A stretch of 64,000 nt of DNA from Strigamia acuminata (lineage: Eukaryota; Arthropoda; Chilopoda; Geophilomorpha; Linotaeniidae), in the NCBI GenBank assembly GCA_949358305.1, contig OX442316.1, positions 13,888,001-13,952,000 of the forward strand. Reading direction: 5' to 3'. A program made the position numbers and the translations under genes. This document shows positions 1 through 14,800 of the stretch, in pieces; position 1 is the first letter of the stretch; each line of letters begins with the position of its first letter. Under the pieces are notes generated by a model. The model worked only from the letters and a program-made list of their open reading frames with translations, was not told where the DNA came from and did no database searches.

Positions 1-1727
1 CCTCCTACTTAGGAATGACGTCAGATTATATCTTTTAGATACGAGTCAACGTGTTTAGAATGCTAAAATTAAAAGGTCCTATTGTCTCCGTTTGTTTTTC
101 CCCTTTAATAAAATTACCACAATATTTTCTCCACATTTTTTCCCAAAAATTCAACAAAAAATGGCGTAACAATGCGCACAAATTCTCAAAAACGAAAAAA
201 TCAACAAAATTCATCATTTACACAAATATGATAAAATATCTCAACAAATTCCTTATTAATTAGCTCTGATTAACGTTTAATTAAAACTCATTAACGATCG
301 AGTAGCAACTTCCATCCATCCACAATGCGCATGCCTTTCATTTCAATCAATATACAATTTTCAAAGCCATAAACTCATATTAATCCGCTTTAAAAAAAAA
401 TCCATAATTAACTTAATGAAAGAAGTCTTCATTAAATGCCTGACATTTGCGGTCTTTGTATTTTTTTTTAAATTTCTTTTTAATCAAAGCATTAAACATC
501 GGTCGCGACACCAAAATTGGTGCATTAGCGCAACCAGACTTGCTTAGAAAAAGACGACGTGTTTAAAAGCCGAATTCGCCTCTGCCACGTCCTCCCAAGA
601 TAAATGGCGCTTCCATTAAGTCAACTCCAGGTCACAATCTCACCGACTAAAAGACTAATGTAAGTGAATTCCTTTTCCCCGCACCGAAATCCACCGAAAC
701 AAACTCCATCCGCAGTCCGCACTTATTAGCAATTAACAACCGAGACCACAAACAGAGAAGCGCACTTGAAATATGTTTGTTTCTTTGACAACTTGAAGTG
801 AGACATCTGTCACCGAACCGGAGAAGCTCAGTCTGCGTCCACTCTCCCTCCCCACACTTGTCAGATCTCCTCTTTAGTCCACAGAACTTTAACCCATGAC
901 CGCACAAAGTCCAAAAAACCCTCTAAAGGTCAAACTATATTTTTAAAATCATTTAATTTCGAAAAACCCGTTGCTTTGGTGTCGTGTGTCCAACTATTCC
1001 ACGACTCCGTGTTTGTGTTTGGCAAACACTACGAGGAAAAGCGAAAAATCAAGAAACGAGGTTAACTCCGGGCGTAAAAACGTGGAAAAACAAACATTTG
1101 ATAATAGGAGCTTGAAAGAAAGGTCTGCGAGAGGGGTAGGGAGTGTCGAGGATCGATTTATTTCTGTGTGAGAACAAGTGGGGCTGTTTGGTTTAAACAA
1201 ACTCTTGTTTTCAGTGCAGACTCTCCACCGCCACCCCGACCGACTCTTATTTATGTTTGTTCCTTTTTATAGTTACACACTTTTCTGCTACACTTGAGTT
1301 GAAAGCATGAATAACACCTGCTGCCAGCCTCCCGTGTTCACAGAACCTTACCTATGAAATAGTAAGCTGCGCACTGCACACAAACACAAAATAAATTTCT
1401 TTAACTTACCCTCAAAATTTTTTTCTTCGAGATCTATTTTTAAACCCCACAATTCTACCACGGGTATTAGTCGCTTTTGGAGCATAATTTGAACCAAATC
1501 TGGTCCAAAAATGACAAAACGGCTCATTTTCTATCATTTTCTATAATCCATTTTATCGGGAATCCAAACAAAGCGTCGTAAATAAACAATAAGTATGACG
1601 TCATCGACCCCAGATCAATTATTCAAATAATAAAGGCGATGTGGGGGACCATTGCCCTTTAAGATTCTTACAAGTAACGTAACAACCATCGTATAAACGT
1701 ATAAAATGACTGAAAACATATCAAAGA
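1..1727. other. AT-rich non-coding DNA
   Basis: I see no coding exon, RNA gene or complete repeat here. The short open frames have no recognisable composition and overlap on both strands. Confidence 0.5.
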
Positions 1728-1909
1728 CAGTCAAAACTCTTTAACGAATCGCAAGGGACCCGAAAAATCGATTCGTTATAAAGAGAATTCGTTATATCGA
1801 AAATTTTTAACATGGTGTTCTATGGTCAGCCAACCAAACCACAAATTTTTAGGTATTCGTTATATCGATAATTCGTTATATGGCGATTCGTTATAAAGAG
1901 TTTCGACTG
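1728..1909. mobile_element. pogo/Tigger-like MITE, 182 bp
   Basis: The left end CAGTCAAAACTCTTTAACGA and the right end (read inward) CAGTCGAAACTCTTTATAAC form terminal inverted repeats. Internally ATTCGTTATA-type motifs recur in both orientations. A TA lies right of the element; the left flank reads GA, so one target-site copy looks mutated. The CAGTCGAA...GTTATAAC terminus is typical of pogo/Tigger elements and resembles the full element at 48785-50293. There is no coding capacity. Confidence 0.75.
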
Positions 1910-2329
1910 TAATGCGGTCGAATAGGAAGTCGGGGACGGGCTGTCCAGCAGTGACCTTAAATTTGACTCGAAAGTGGTCCATTTTGTACTTTTTAAACGT
2001 TGAAGATACAGCAAAATTTCCAATTGCAAAGTTGAACTATAGGTGTCTCCAGACTTTTGACCCACCTTTTATACGGACCAGAAGCTACGGCTCTGCTAAA
2101 GGGCCCATCAGCCCAATTTGCACACAGGCCCATTGATTTCTTGCTAAACCACCGATTTTTACTTCATTTAACTTTTGACAGGGTGCTTAAGAACCCTTCT
2201 GACACGTGCCGTCAATTGGAAAATTGTATTAAACAGATCGAGGGTATTAATTAGGAAAATGAAAATTAAAAAAAAATAAAAAAGAAATAAAAAAGAAATA
2301 AAAATAAAAAAAAGTGTCACGAACTTACC

Positions 2330-2560
2330 CGGTTAATTGTTGCCAAATTGCACATTCATTTTTCACACTCAGTCAACGAGGAAATGAATCTTTTCCACCT
2401 TCAATCGGATTGCAACGGTACAATGAACTCGGCAAATCTCGGCAGGTGGTGATGGAAACCCCGTTCGGTTTGCTTTCCCATTGTTAATTAACGGCGCCAG
2501 CAAACTCGTCGAACGAACGAGAACGCGCAAGCAACCCTTTGCTGCCTTGCTTGGGCAATC
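2330..2560 (-). promoter_or_regulatory. CpG-richer patch, possible minus-strand 5' exon
   Basis: On the minus strand a donor-like ACCGG|GTAAGTTCG lies at about 2326-2332. Upstream of it is a stretch richer in CpG than the surroundings. Similar minus-strand donor strings occur near 1347 and 1408. These could be alternative first exons of a gene running off the left edge. No reading frame supports coding. Confidence 0.15.
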
Positions 2561-4045
2561 AGTGTGGCGGAATTGACCCGGTGTCAGGCTCTTTGAAAAT
2601 CAAGCAAAATAATGAGGCCTATTATGAAGTGCTAACAATTCGTATGGTTTCGTCAAGTGGAATGGAGCAATGTCGTTGTAATTTCCGCTTATACGAATCA
2701 GTTTAATTAGAGAGCGGGGGTCGAAATCATGAGTTGCGTGCGAACGGCCGCGCAAATATCAAAACAATAAAATTTCTAAAGCTTTTCCTACGGTTCAACG
2801 GCGCTCTCTCTATCTCTCTCTGTTTTATGTCTTGTCACTTATTTTTCCATAATGATGCCATTCGGGATGAATTACAGGCGCGAAAAAATGCTCATGGACT
2901 CTGCTCGCTTTGTTGCTGCTTGATGCTTGTTGTTGTTGCAGCAGAAGTTTCATCAGGATCGAATAAATGCGGTTGTTTTCGTTAGATATAAATTTTGCCG
3001 ACGACGCAAATTTGTGTGAGCAAACACCGGGCCGTTTTATATGTTTGGTCAAGCGGGAATTCCTCTTCTCTCTCTCTCTCTGCGAGCCCGAATACTCAGC
3101 TGATGGCAATCTGCTCTCGGCTCACAAATTAGACAAACAGTTCGTTCCAGCAAACCGAACCGAACTTTGCTGGTTGCATCTCGCGTTTTTCCAATCGATC
3201 TTATCGTGCCACTGCAAATATAAATGACAGACAGATAGAACGTTTGCAAAACTTTTACTTTTATCGTCTTATTACAATTTCGTGCAGTTGCACGCCGCTT
3301 ACTTTTTATCACGGGCAATTAAATGATCAATTTAATTGAGTTTAAACGCTCCAAATGTGCTTGTCATAACTTCCAAGATGGCGGCGATGCAATCAACCGG
3401 AAACGGTGATGACGATGACGATGATAAAACTGAAATAAAAATAACAAATAAAAATAACAAATTACATTAAGTAATAATTTTTTTTTTTTTTTTTCGCTTT
3501 TTTTTTACATTCATGGCAATGAAAATGTAATCAAACCGGAAGTGAAAGCTTTTATCTGTTATCACGCGCTTTTTTTCTCGCTTTTTTCACGTAAACAAAG
3601 TAACAAATTCAATTGTAATCATTTTCAAAAATCACTGATGATCACGTCACTCCATAAAACAATAATAATTTATTAAACCAGACGTAAATTGAATTCAAAA
3701 TCGCATAACACGTTCGCTGCGCGATAAAATCCGATATCCCATGTTCAATAAAAATAAACCACACATCATTACAAAGCTAATAAAAAAAAATTACTTCCCG
3801 GAATATTTTAATAAAACCATAAAGCCGCAACTAGAAAAATCTCTTTATCAAACCACATTTATTATCTATCCATCTATTGACTAGTTCAGATTTCGCCATC
3901 CACCGTCATCCCTTATCCTCCTCCCATCAACAAAACGATCCCAACTGACGTAATCCACTAAAAGAATTAAACACTCCAAAGAACTTTGAATGTCCCTCCC
4001 CAAAAATGGACTCGGCCATCCTCAACGCATGTGCAGTGCTGGTTC

Positions 4046-4219
4046 AGTAACGAGGAGCGAGAGAGGCAGCAGGTAGTTGACGATCAGTTGTTGGCACAGT
4101 TCGATCCATTCTGTGTGTTGACTTTAGTAGCATGTGCGACTCGCGATAGATTAGGGCCGGTTCATTTCTCGCGACCACGATGTATACCCGACATAGCATC
4201 AGTTTCTTCCGTTCTAATA
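4046..4219 (+). promoter_or_regulatory. Candidate upstream non-coding exon and start site (possibly of Pgant5)
   Basis: A GC-richer patch holds an arthropod-style initiator TCAGT at 4044-4048 and a donor AATAAG|GTAGGC at about 4219-4220. It would suit a 5' UTR exon spliced over about 7.5 kb to 11714. There is no clear TATA box or DPE, and the link to Pgant5 is inference only. Confidence 0.2.
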
Positions 4220-7200
4220 AGGTAGGCCAACAAATTCCACTCTTGCCTGTCTTATCTAGTATTGCACCAGCGGAAACCGCCCTGAAAAAGGAAACTTGAT
4301 GGTTGAGCGTGGATTGAGTCACTAATCGCCGAACAAAACAGAAAAGACGTCAACTTTTTATTATCATTTCTTAAATTAGAATAGTATTTGAAACTCGGCA
4401 CACGATTGCACAATTCCAAGTCAAAAGTTTAACCTAGATTTGGCCCACTATATTCAATCGCCCCATGCGACATGACAAAACTCGTATGACGAGCCTTGAA
4501 CACCAATTACATCCAGAAAAATACAGAAAAATACTCTTTTTAAACGTATTTTTCACCATTTTTCAACATCCTGGTTTGCCTTTCATTACTTTTCCATCCT
4601 GCAGGTTGTAAACACTTGTAATTTTTTTCCATTTGTTTACCCATTTTCTGTCTTATTTGTTTATTATTTGTCCTTGTTATTTTTATTTCATTTTTCCTAC
4701 AACTTCTTACGTAACACAATTTTTTTTATTTAAAAACTGTAAAACAATTTCACGGGGAAAATAACACCTAATGAAGCATTAAGTGGCCGCTTTTCATCAA
4801 TTCCCCGTCCACTATTCCCGATATTCGACGTGACAAGTGATGTATTTATGAACCGGAACTGCTTTTGTCGTCAAGAGGATGCACCTTTCGCTGTTTTTTC
4901 ACAATCTGTCCCAATTCTTTCCTCTGGACGGGTCCAACAAATTGTTTTTTTTTATATTTAAAAAAACTCCAAAGAAAACATGGCAACCGTATGTCCGATG
5001 GCCTCGCCGTGTGACAGATGTCTATTGATCCTTTGGCATTCATTCCGTGAGTGACCACCGTCGGGAATTGTGTTTTGCTTGTGAAAAGATGAGCCGCGAG
5101 GGGGTCCGAATCCTGATTCCCAGTCAACGACCCTCATTAAGCTGGTCGCGACACAAAAAAAAATAAAACAAAAATAAAACAAAAATGCAATAAAAATAAA
5201 GAAGTTTCATTCCAATCGCGATTAACGTGCAGAAAAGCGCAAGAAAAAAGCTGGCAATAAACATTAGCACCCATTATAGGCGTAATTCCAAGGTTTGTAT
5301 ACAAGTGTGCATGTGTTACGCATCGATAGTGAATACAAAATCTATAAAACGAACGGGGGAAGTGAAGTATTAAAAAAGAAAAAGAGAAAAATCGAGGTAA
5401 AGTTGATTTTTATCCTGCGCTGTGTGCTGGCAACACGTTTTGATGATGCGTCAAGAAATTTCGTTTGTCTGTACTTGGCTCATCGATTTTACAGGGAGAA
5501 AAGGAGAGGAAAAGCTATAATATTATTAGCTGACCTTGCAAAAAAACGACCTCTTCAATTATTCGCTGTGCGAATTTTTAAATCATCCCTCTCTGCCTCT
5601 CCCTCATTAGCATTGACTCTTTGCGGTTCACTAACATTTGATTATGTCAACAAATTGGAACTTTTTCACCACAAATTCATTTGCACCGCCAACTCAGCCA
5701 CTTAAACGACTCCTCGTGCGAAATTATTCCAAAAGTTCATCCGACAAAACAAAATTTCTAAAAAAAAAAAATTGTCACATATCTCAATCTTCATTTTTGC
5801 ACATGATAATTTCCATAAAGGCAAGAATAAGGAACTAATTAGCAAAGTACATAGATGGCACAGAGGAAAGAGAACGACGAAAAATAAAAAAAATAAAATG
5901 TTTGAAACGTCTTCATTGATTAAGCTTAATGAGTTCTTTTCCTCAAACTGATAAAACCGAAATCTTTGTTTCGAGTTGTGCCACGACTCAATTGTATTTC
6001 TGCTGTGAGAGTTTTCGGTTTAAACACTCCAAAGGACTAGTGTATAATTGTGATTATGGGTGAATTAGAGACTTAGGGAACACAATTACGGCCTCAGTTT
6101 ATTTTATAAATCCTGTCCTGAGAAATTGTTGAGCTCACATGAGAAAAGATGGACTTGGGTCTGTGGTTATTAGAGCAGAAATAAAATCATTGCTGTTGTG
6201 TGTGCACTGGAACAGCTATTGATTTGCACATGTTGTTAAGCCTAAAGTCATTGGCAAATTTCATTTGGCCATTCATCTACTGACTTTTTTTTTTATATGG
6301 CTTTTTATGTGTCCCCACTACTCCACCCCTTCGCCTCTTAATTTAGTACGAGTCAAGTGTCAAGTCTAATTGTGGTTTTCTTACTCTTTTTTTCCATCGA
6401 CAAACCACGACACGAGTAAAACTGACGCTGGAAACGAATTGCAGTTGTAGTTATTTACTTTTACACGAGTTAGGGTTAATTTTTCGTTAATTTTTCATGG
6501 TTTGTCTGGCATGTAAAGGAGTTTTGCTCGAGTTTTGATCAACTGATATGAAAATGGAGAAGAGGGAAGTGTTTGAGCATCTGCGAAACAGACGGTTCTT
6601 TTTCCATTTTTGCTCCTGCTGTGTTTAGTTCATAGGAAAACATGTCAAAAACCCTAAGATGACACATGTTTAGACTTGAAAGGGATTCGTTAGTAGGGTT
6701 ATTGCAGGATGCTAACAAAGATCAATTGCAGTTCTATTTTTTTGAAAATTGAATTTTTTTTTTTTTTTTAAAAAAAGAGAAAATCTGATTTTAAACGGTT
6801 ATGCAATGATTCAATAAACCAATTACGTATAAATTGATTAAAACTTCAATTTTGATGGGAAAAGATTAAATTACGTATAAAAAAGAACGGAATTTATATT
6901 TTTTAAACGAATAAATAAAAAATTATGTTAAATTTGTGTTGATTTCAACATAAAATGCAACTTAATTAGGAATTTATGTCTTGTCAGATTGATATGTTTG
7001 TAAATCGCATCTAATGCAGCCCAAAATAAATTATTTTTTCCCCCTTAGATTCCCCTACATCATTACAGTGGATTTACGAGCATGAGAAATGAATGAAAGG
7101 TGCAAAAAGTCAGAGATGAATTAGTTTTACCGTAATTTTCGACTTTACCTAAACTACCCTGTTTATTTTTCTCCCTAAACTTTTAAAAATATATATATTT

Positions 7201-10200
7201 GGAGATGTGTTCAGTGTCAGTATTATCTCAACATGGTTCCAGGAATTTATTTGGAATTCTGGCTGCCCGCGTGTTTTTTGTCTATTTTTTTTAAAATTCT
7301 TTTTGGCTTTGATTCAAACAGGATATGCTATGTTCATACTACACACCTTCTTTCATCTCGATTAACCAGGTCTGACTTGCAAGCATGACTGTTGTCTGCA
7401 TGATTTCCATTCTGCTGTCAAAAAATCGCAAATCATCCAGAAAACTATCGCTAAAAATAACTAAACAAAATAATACAAGTTTACGACCAATTCCTAGTTA
7501 ACTCAGTGAAACACAAGACGCTTTTGTAGTCATTTAAATTGTGAAATTTAACACGTAAAATTTTAAAGACTGGTTTAAAAATTATAAACAAGTTTAAACG
7601 ATCTTTATGAATGTGGCCTACAGTCTTTTCCCGTTGTTTTTCTAAATTTTTAAACAAAGAAATTAATTAAATTAAATTAAAACCAACGTTTTCGACCTTG
7701 CGGTCATCAGGCTCCATGTTTTTACCACTCGGAGCTTTTTCTCCTGCTACTAGAGGGCCGCGAACCTTTTAACTTGTATTTTCAAACTGCTTAAGCATGC
7801 GTGAATTTGTTGATTAACAAAAAAATTAAATTTTGGATTTTTCTCCAAGAAATTAAAATTTTAATAAAAATTTCAATATTTGATAAAATAAAAATTTTTT
7901 TAAAAAAAAATGAACTTTTCTCGTTGGTTCAAAGCTAAAAAACAAAAGAAAAGTTGAAACAACGAACTTGTATAACATTCTCTTTATAAAGGGTCTGCGA
8001 ATCTATTCCCCGAGGCAGGTGCACGTCCAAGCTCCATCATTTCTTAGAACTGCATACCTGTTTCTTCAAGGCCAAAACTAACACTGATGAAGCGCCATTA
8101 CATTTTTTTTACCCCTCGATGCAAAATTATATTTAAAACTAATCAAAACGTTAGAAAAAGTTCCACAAAATAAAAAAAAACCCATAAATAAATTTTTTTT
8201 TAAAAAAACCTTCCAAAGTACACAAACAACACACCAAGGTGAAAATACAAGTCAATTGTTATCTCGTTTAAGCGTTGCCTGCAAACTGTTTGTTTAGAGC
8301 TGGCAGCAGATAAGAGTTGCGAACCCAACTCAGACTCAATTTTATACGTCACGAAAACTGTATAGCCAACATTTGATGAGTAGGCCTATCGTGTAACCTA
8401 CATGTAAATTGAACCGTGTCCTGTTTCCAATTGATTCGAAAACCAGAGGCAAACTTCGATCACACTCATTAAAACTCATTAAAAAAAATTTTGCAAAAAC
8501 AAAAACACCCCTATCGGCTGAAAAATGCACTTTACACAACAAACTGTGTAACCGTACGCCTAATTACTTCCATTTCAACGCATGACAATTATATTTCCCC
8601 AACAATTAAATGGCGCAATTTTTTTTCAAAGTTTTCCTCTTAAAAAATCGATCAAACAACATTTTTTAAAAATCCCCACAAATGACGGGCGTAAAATTGA
8701 CTTTGACAGTTTTAAACAAACATTTTTTATCATCTATTGTATTTATTTGGCGGAAAACAACGTCACTATCTCATACCGCAACACTTCACTTCTCACAGCA
8801 GCGATGTCACGGCGAAAAACATAAAAAAAACACCGTAAATCTTTTTCAACGACCCACATTCCTCAACCTACAAAGAAATAACCCTTTCTTCCTCGTCCCT
8901 AGACTGAGAGAAGCTTAAACGATTAATTGGTAGCATCCTCCGATCGCATTCCACAACTTGAACTCGTTTGAAGGTCAAGAAGTTGCAGGAGGTACAAAAC
9001 TACAAACAGCCATTTTGTCCATATTTGTGGCGCGGTGGAGACGTAAAAACGTGAACCAGGACGTGCAGGTTGATGTGGGAGGTATAGAATTGGTCAATGA
9101 GGCGATCAGTGGTGGTGGTACCCGTATGTAGTTTATCATTCTCCCTCGCGAGACGTGTAGTAAGTGAAGATGATAGGGTTATCAGCACCAGCACCACAAC
9201 CGCCAAACCACTGCTACTTTACACCCATCATCCTTGTCCTTGAGGATCGTCCTTGGGGTGCTGAGGTTGTAGACCCCTTTTAACACATGTCGCAACATTA
9301 AAACTTCAATGTTTTAGATCAAGCATTTCATTGCACTGTATAATGAGATTCATAATGGTTGACTTCACAAATGTGTTTTGTGTTGACATGTTTTATTAAT
9401 TGGCGAGGTTTAGGGTGATTGACAGGTGAATGCGTGCTTGGAATTGAATAAGTCACTGGTCTTTTACGAAGGGAAAAAATTAAGAAATTAAGAAATTTGA
9501 AAAAATTAATTTAGTTTACAATAAATCGCAATATAATTTCAATGTATTTTTGAACCATATGGGGAAATCAATCAAAAATCGATAAAAATCAAATTTTTAA
9601 GAATATTTTTGATAAAAATCTGCGTGTACGGCCACGTTGTATTGCTCAGGGACATCGTTGTGTACACAATTTCCAATATTCCATGATAAAAATCTGGATA
9701 AACTCGTGTTTGCATTTGTTTGTTTGCAAACAGATCAAAGTGTGTGGGAAGAAAAAGACCAAAATCGAGCATAAGCAAACACAATAAGTGCACATAATGT
9801 CAATAAACTCCAGCTACAAACATAAAAGTTCTATACCATAAACGAATAAAAGACAATTAAAGTCAAATTCAAATCAAAAAGTCACGTTGGTAAGAGCTCG
9901 TCCAATCTGCCATGACAACAATGGTTCCACTTGTGATTTCGATCAAATTTATGTTAAGTTGAGTGTAATTCAATGGATCAACACACTCGCAAACCTGTCA
10001 CACACTTTGTCCGAATTTTATTTCCTTTTTTCACCAATTTTTCGCTTTCTAGCCCGCGCTATTGAATCAACATAACAAAAAAAAAATTCCCACAAGGATT
10101 TGCAGTTTGCACACAATAAAAACATGTGAACAATTTTTCCCATCACATTTTTTGTGTAACCTTTCCCCTTTCCTCACACATACACACATTAAGAAATAAA

Positions 10201-11706
10201 AAAGTCAAAAAAAATTCCATCCTTTTAAGGGAAATTGAATAAAACAATAGATGAGGTCTACTGACTCATGGGAAAAAAAAGGACACGCTAAAAAAAAAAA
10301 TTTTTTTTTTTTTAAAAAAATGTTACATTGGTGTAACCAAGTGGGAATATGTTTAAATTTGAATATGTGCCAAAAAAAAATATTTTTTTTTTAATTTCCC
10401 GCTATTTGTGATGGCATAAATAACAGTACGCACTAGGTTAGGGTCACCTGGAGGTCCTTGACACATTACTGCAAAAACCTGCTGCCATTTTTAGATAAGA
10501 AGATTTTATACAATTTTTCGCGCATAATTGTGATGAATAAGACGAGAATTGTATTTCACGTCGGTGATAGCGGTTTTAATTATAAAGTTGTTGTGAAAGA
10601 TGTCACGATGGTCTAAATGTCATGTTAATCATCTCGTTATGTGTTTTCCCCCGGCCGCTGATTAATTTTCAAGTGTGTCGTTTATTACTCTAAATTACTC
10701 GAGATTTACCTGGAAGTTGTGGCGAAATTAAGTCAATTATTTATTCCCCAAGTCGCAATTTTTAAAGGTCAACAATAATATTTTTTGTTTTCTTTTTTAT
10801 TAACTGTGATATTTCATATTTGACATTTTTAAAATTTTTTATTAATAAAATATTTTTAATCCTCTTTGTGGTTTAAGGTTTAGACAGAATTGCCTAATCC
10901 CCGCATGGGGCTTAAATATACAGTATATCACACAAGATGACTTTTTTTTTATAGGTCTTTAATAATTTCATTATTTCAATTAGAAATTTTCCTTGTTAAA
11001 ATGTAGCATTAAAATTTATGGAATTAAGCTTGATTTTTATGGAAAATTAATTAAATTTCTTTTCCTTTTATATTTTTCCTAATATGAATAATTCCCAATA
11101 ACAGTTGAATGAATCAAATTACTCATCATAAATACAAATATAATATAAAATAATATAAAAATTTCATTATTCCTCAAAATTAATCCTGAGGAAAAAAAAC
11201 AGCATCAAATTAGAATTATTCTAATAAAGGTTCCCCTTCATCTCTATTTTATCTCATTTCTATACTATTTTTTATATCTTTTTTTTTAAAAAAAAGCATA
11301 AAGAAAAAAACTTATTCCAGCTTTAAAATGTAAAAATCCTGCGAGGTCTGACATCCATAATTCAATAGAAACTTCCTCCTTTATTAGATTTTTAAATAAG
11401 TGTATAATACACTTTACTCTAACATCGACGGAAGTTTAAAAGTGTATTAATTCTCATCATTCCAACATGGCTCATCCATACAAAGCTTCCCTGCAGCTCT
11501 CCTAACCGAATTAAGACAGAAAAACAACAAAGCGAAGCAACAACTGATCTATTATTAACGAAATTATTGCGACAAATGAACACTCACGCCACTCACACTC
11601 CATCCAATTGAGGATGAATTAATTATTCCACTATAAACATTTTATATTAGCACATCTTGTCATTTTCTTACAGCAAATTTCTAATCTTTTTCCCTCTTAA
11701 TTTCTC
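4220..11706. other. Long AT-rich stretch, probably intron or intergenic
   Basis: It contains many A/T homopolymers (for example near 6750, 10300 and 11280) and no exon I can support. Open frames such as 5295-5705 lack domain features and plausible splice context. Confidence 0.4.
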
Positions 11707-11713
11707 TTGACAG

Positions 11714-11809
11714 GTAGAAAACCCAGTTGTTTAATGCCCAACTCTATATGCACTTGAGTCTGCGGGCTGTCGTGGCTGTTCGAGAACCCCTTTGGCCCCC
11801 CGATCCACC
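11714..11809 (+). promoter_or_regulatory. 5' UTR part of the Pgant5 first coding exon
   Basis: A pyrimidine-rich tract followed by TTGACAG at 11707-11713 is a good splice acceptor 96 bases before the ATG. Transcripts therefore probably begin in an exon further left. The stretch contains no upstream ATG in frame with the protein. Confidence 0.5.
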
Positions 11810-14800
11810 ATGGCGCTCTTTTCGCGACGACGTTCCCTCATCTTTAAAGTGCTCCTGCTCTTCCCGACCGCTTGGTTTCTTTTCGTGCTCATCGTGGGAT
11901 TCAGTGACAAGGCCAACAACGACAAGTTGATTATAGAGAAAAAGTTTGGCGCCGAGGAATTGAATGCGATCGAGCTGGCGGCCCCAATGGACAAAAATTT
12001 GGAGCAAAGGACAGGTGTTCATCAGTATGTGTCGTCGGTGGCGCCTGTTGTCGAACTCGGTGCTCCTCTGGAGGAAAAGAAGAGGCAAAAGGACGCGGAG
12101 AGGGCGCAGGACACTGGGGTGCTTGCTGCACCCATATCTGACCAAGGACCGGGTGAAATGGGCAGGCCGGTCATCCTGCCCAAGAACTTGACAGGCGAAC
12201 TCAAAAAAGTGGTGGATGAAGGATGGCAAAAGAATGCATTTAATCAGTATGCCAGTGACATGATCTCAGTGCACAGGAAATTACCTGACCCGCGAGATCC
12301 TCAGTAAGTAATTTGTGTTGTGTTGTGCGTGGTAAAAAATTTAGTTGTAAGTTGACGATTGCCGTGTGGATTACCGACGATAATTTAGGGTTTGGCACGA
12401 CAATTCTGGCCCGAGAGTCTATCCAGAGTGCCTGGTTCATCAATCGGTGATCAAAATAGTTTTTATGTTGACACTGGGCATTCAAGAGCATTTTTGAGAA
12501 TTAAATAAAATAATCTAACAACAAGGGTTAGTTAATTCTACTCAATTATTTAGTTTCCGCTAAGCCAACCAAATGTTTTTAGAGTGTAGTCATACAATTT
12601 TAAAAACTACGGAGTCATTTTTTACATCCCAACGCTATAAAGGTGGGTTCACACTTGGAAGTAAAGTAAAGTAAAGTCTCGTTCAGGGCTGGACTGGGTA
12701 CAAATTTAGTATCGGGAAATCTGGATGGGTCGGGCCACAGGGACATGTTACAGTGGGCCAGGGACGGGCGACGGTGGGCCCGCCACTGGTCACAGGCCAC
12801 CGGGAAACTTCCTGATTGGCTGGAAGTAAGTTTGTTGCATTGCATTACTTCCTACTTCAAAACAAATTTGAAGTAGCTTTTTTCTTACTTTACTGCTAAA
12901 ACAATCCAACAATGCAGTGCGTATTTTTGCGTTACTTCATTGTGTGAACCCACCTTAACTATTTGTTCAGAAGTGTCCAAAAATCTACTGCCAAAAAAAA
13001 AGTTTGTGCCTAGGGTTATGCGGCTCCTAGGATCCTGAGGTTAGGCAATCTAGGCTTTTGCCCAGGGCTAAATAGGGAAAAAAAATGTTTCTCAATTGCA
13101 GTAGGAAGGAAAAAATTTTAATTTCAAGGTAGCCAACTGATGAAGTAAAAGAACATGAGCAAATATTTGTGTTTCTGAGTTGCATTTATGAAATTATATA
13201 AAGGAGGTCTTGCATTTCCACGCTTGCCTAGGGCCTGGCATATGTTAAAGCCACCACTGTTGTTAATGAATGTAAGTAATAATTACAAAACTAATCCTTC
13301 GTTACTGCTCGTTTTAAGTGGTTTAGCTGTCTGGTTTAAGTCCTAATTTTATAGACTTCAAATAAAGAAGCAGTTGCTGACACAAACCTTCTAAACCAAC
13401 ATATGGTAGTCCAGAGAGCACGAGTTGAGTGTGCACTTTGTCTGAAGGAGAAAGCAGTGGAAACTGAAAGTGTTACTCGGCTACAGGTGTCAATCTCTAT
13501 CTAGCATTGCATTACACGAGTTCTCTGAAACTGATTTTGCAATAAGTGTATTGCTCAATGATATGCAATGGTACCTTTAAAATAATAGCCACAAAACCAA
13601 TAAATCACAATAAGTGAAGGAAGTGTCGCAAGAATATTCACATCAATAAGCACATATGTCATACCACGAAATTTAAAAATGTCATTTTAACCTTCGTAGC
13701 ACGACCTCTGGAGAATCCACGCAATGTTTCAATGTGAAAATCTCGTGTTAAGCTATCTCCCAGCACAATTCATCAACGATGTATTTTCAGAAGTTTTGGG
13801 GCAGCTTTAGCGGCTTATCTTTAATAAAATGGTTGAGGTTAGGTTCAGAGCGGAAAGAGTACAAAGCGGTACAGTAGAAACTGTGTCGCAATATAGAACT
13901 ACGTGGGGGAGGGTTGTTTGCTGTGTTTTTATTGTTGATGCGAATTGTTTTCCATCATGGCATTGTAAATTCCCATCACCACTTGCGTTTTGAGAATTGT
14001 CCTGTTAGATGTAGTTCTACGGTAACGTCTGTTAACGAAACGGACCGGGATCGTGGTAACAAACTTTTAAATGGGTTAAAAGGGGCTGAAAATAAACGAC
14101 CTAAATAGGTTGGTTAAATCTCCGTGTAACGAATTTTCTCGTTCAAATCGCACATTTTGGCCGCCATCTTGGCTTTCCGTTAGATCGATCATGACGATCG
14201 GAGATCTCAGTACAATTTTGCAGCAGTTCGTAATTTTTGTGAAGTAAACAACAATAATAATCTTCACTTCAATAATTATTACAACTGCAACTTGCAGCAG
14301 AGATGATGACCTAGACCTTGATCAGGAATCCCAGATCAACTTTGGCAGTTAAACGATTGCATTCAGAAACAAAATATTCCATCTAAAAATTCGTTTGAGA
14401 CGAAAATTTAAACGAAAAGTTATTGAATGCGTCTAGTACTAATTCTCGTGTTGTGTTAATTCTTTTTATCTATTTCAAAATCACAAAATACGAGACCCCC
14501 TGGAAAATATTCCATCTGCAGTAGTCAAAACCCAAAATGTAGTATTCATAAACCACTTTCCATGCATGGAATACCTGCATATTCATTCAAGCATTCTTTA
14601 CTTTCCATTAATGTGACCCAGACTTTAAATTTTACGCAATAGATCAAAGAATGCCAAATCAAACAAACTTCATCAAATAAAACCATGCACAACTTCAAGA
14701 CCCAATGTAGAAATCCCAAAAACATCAAACAAGCTGTCTAAACAATCATGACTGACATACTTAGCGAGATGGAAAAAAAATTGAAGTTTATAACTGCAGG

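Noticed and set aside
3379-3471. Short frame MAAMQSTGNGDDDDDDKTE.. with good start context
   Set aside because: Only about 30 codons, ends in AT-rich repeats; the start is better explained by the AAGATGGCGGC motif.
5295-5705. 136-codon open frame, + strand
   Set aside because: No domain, no splice partners and AT-driven composition.
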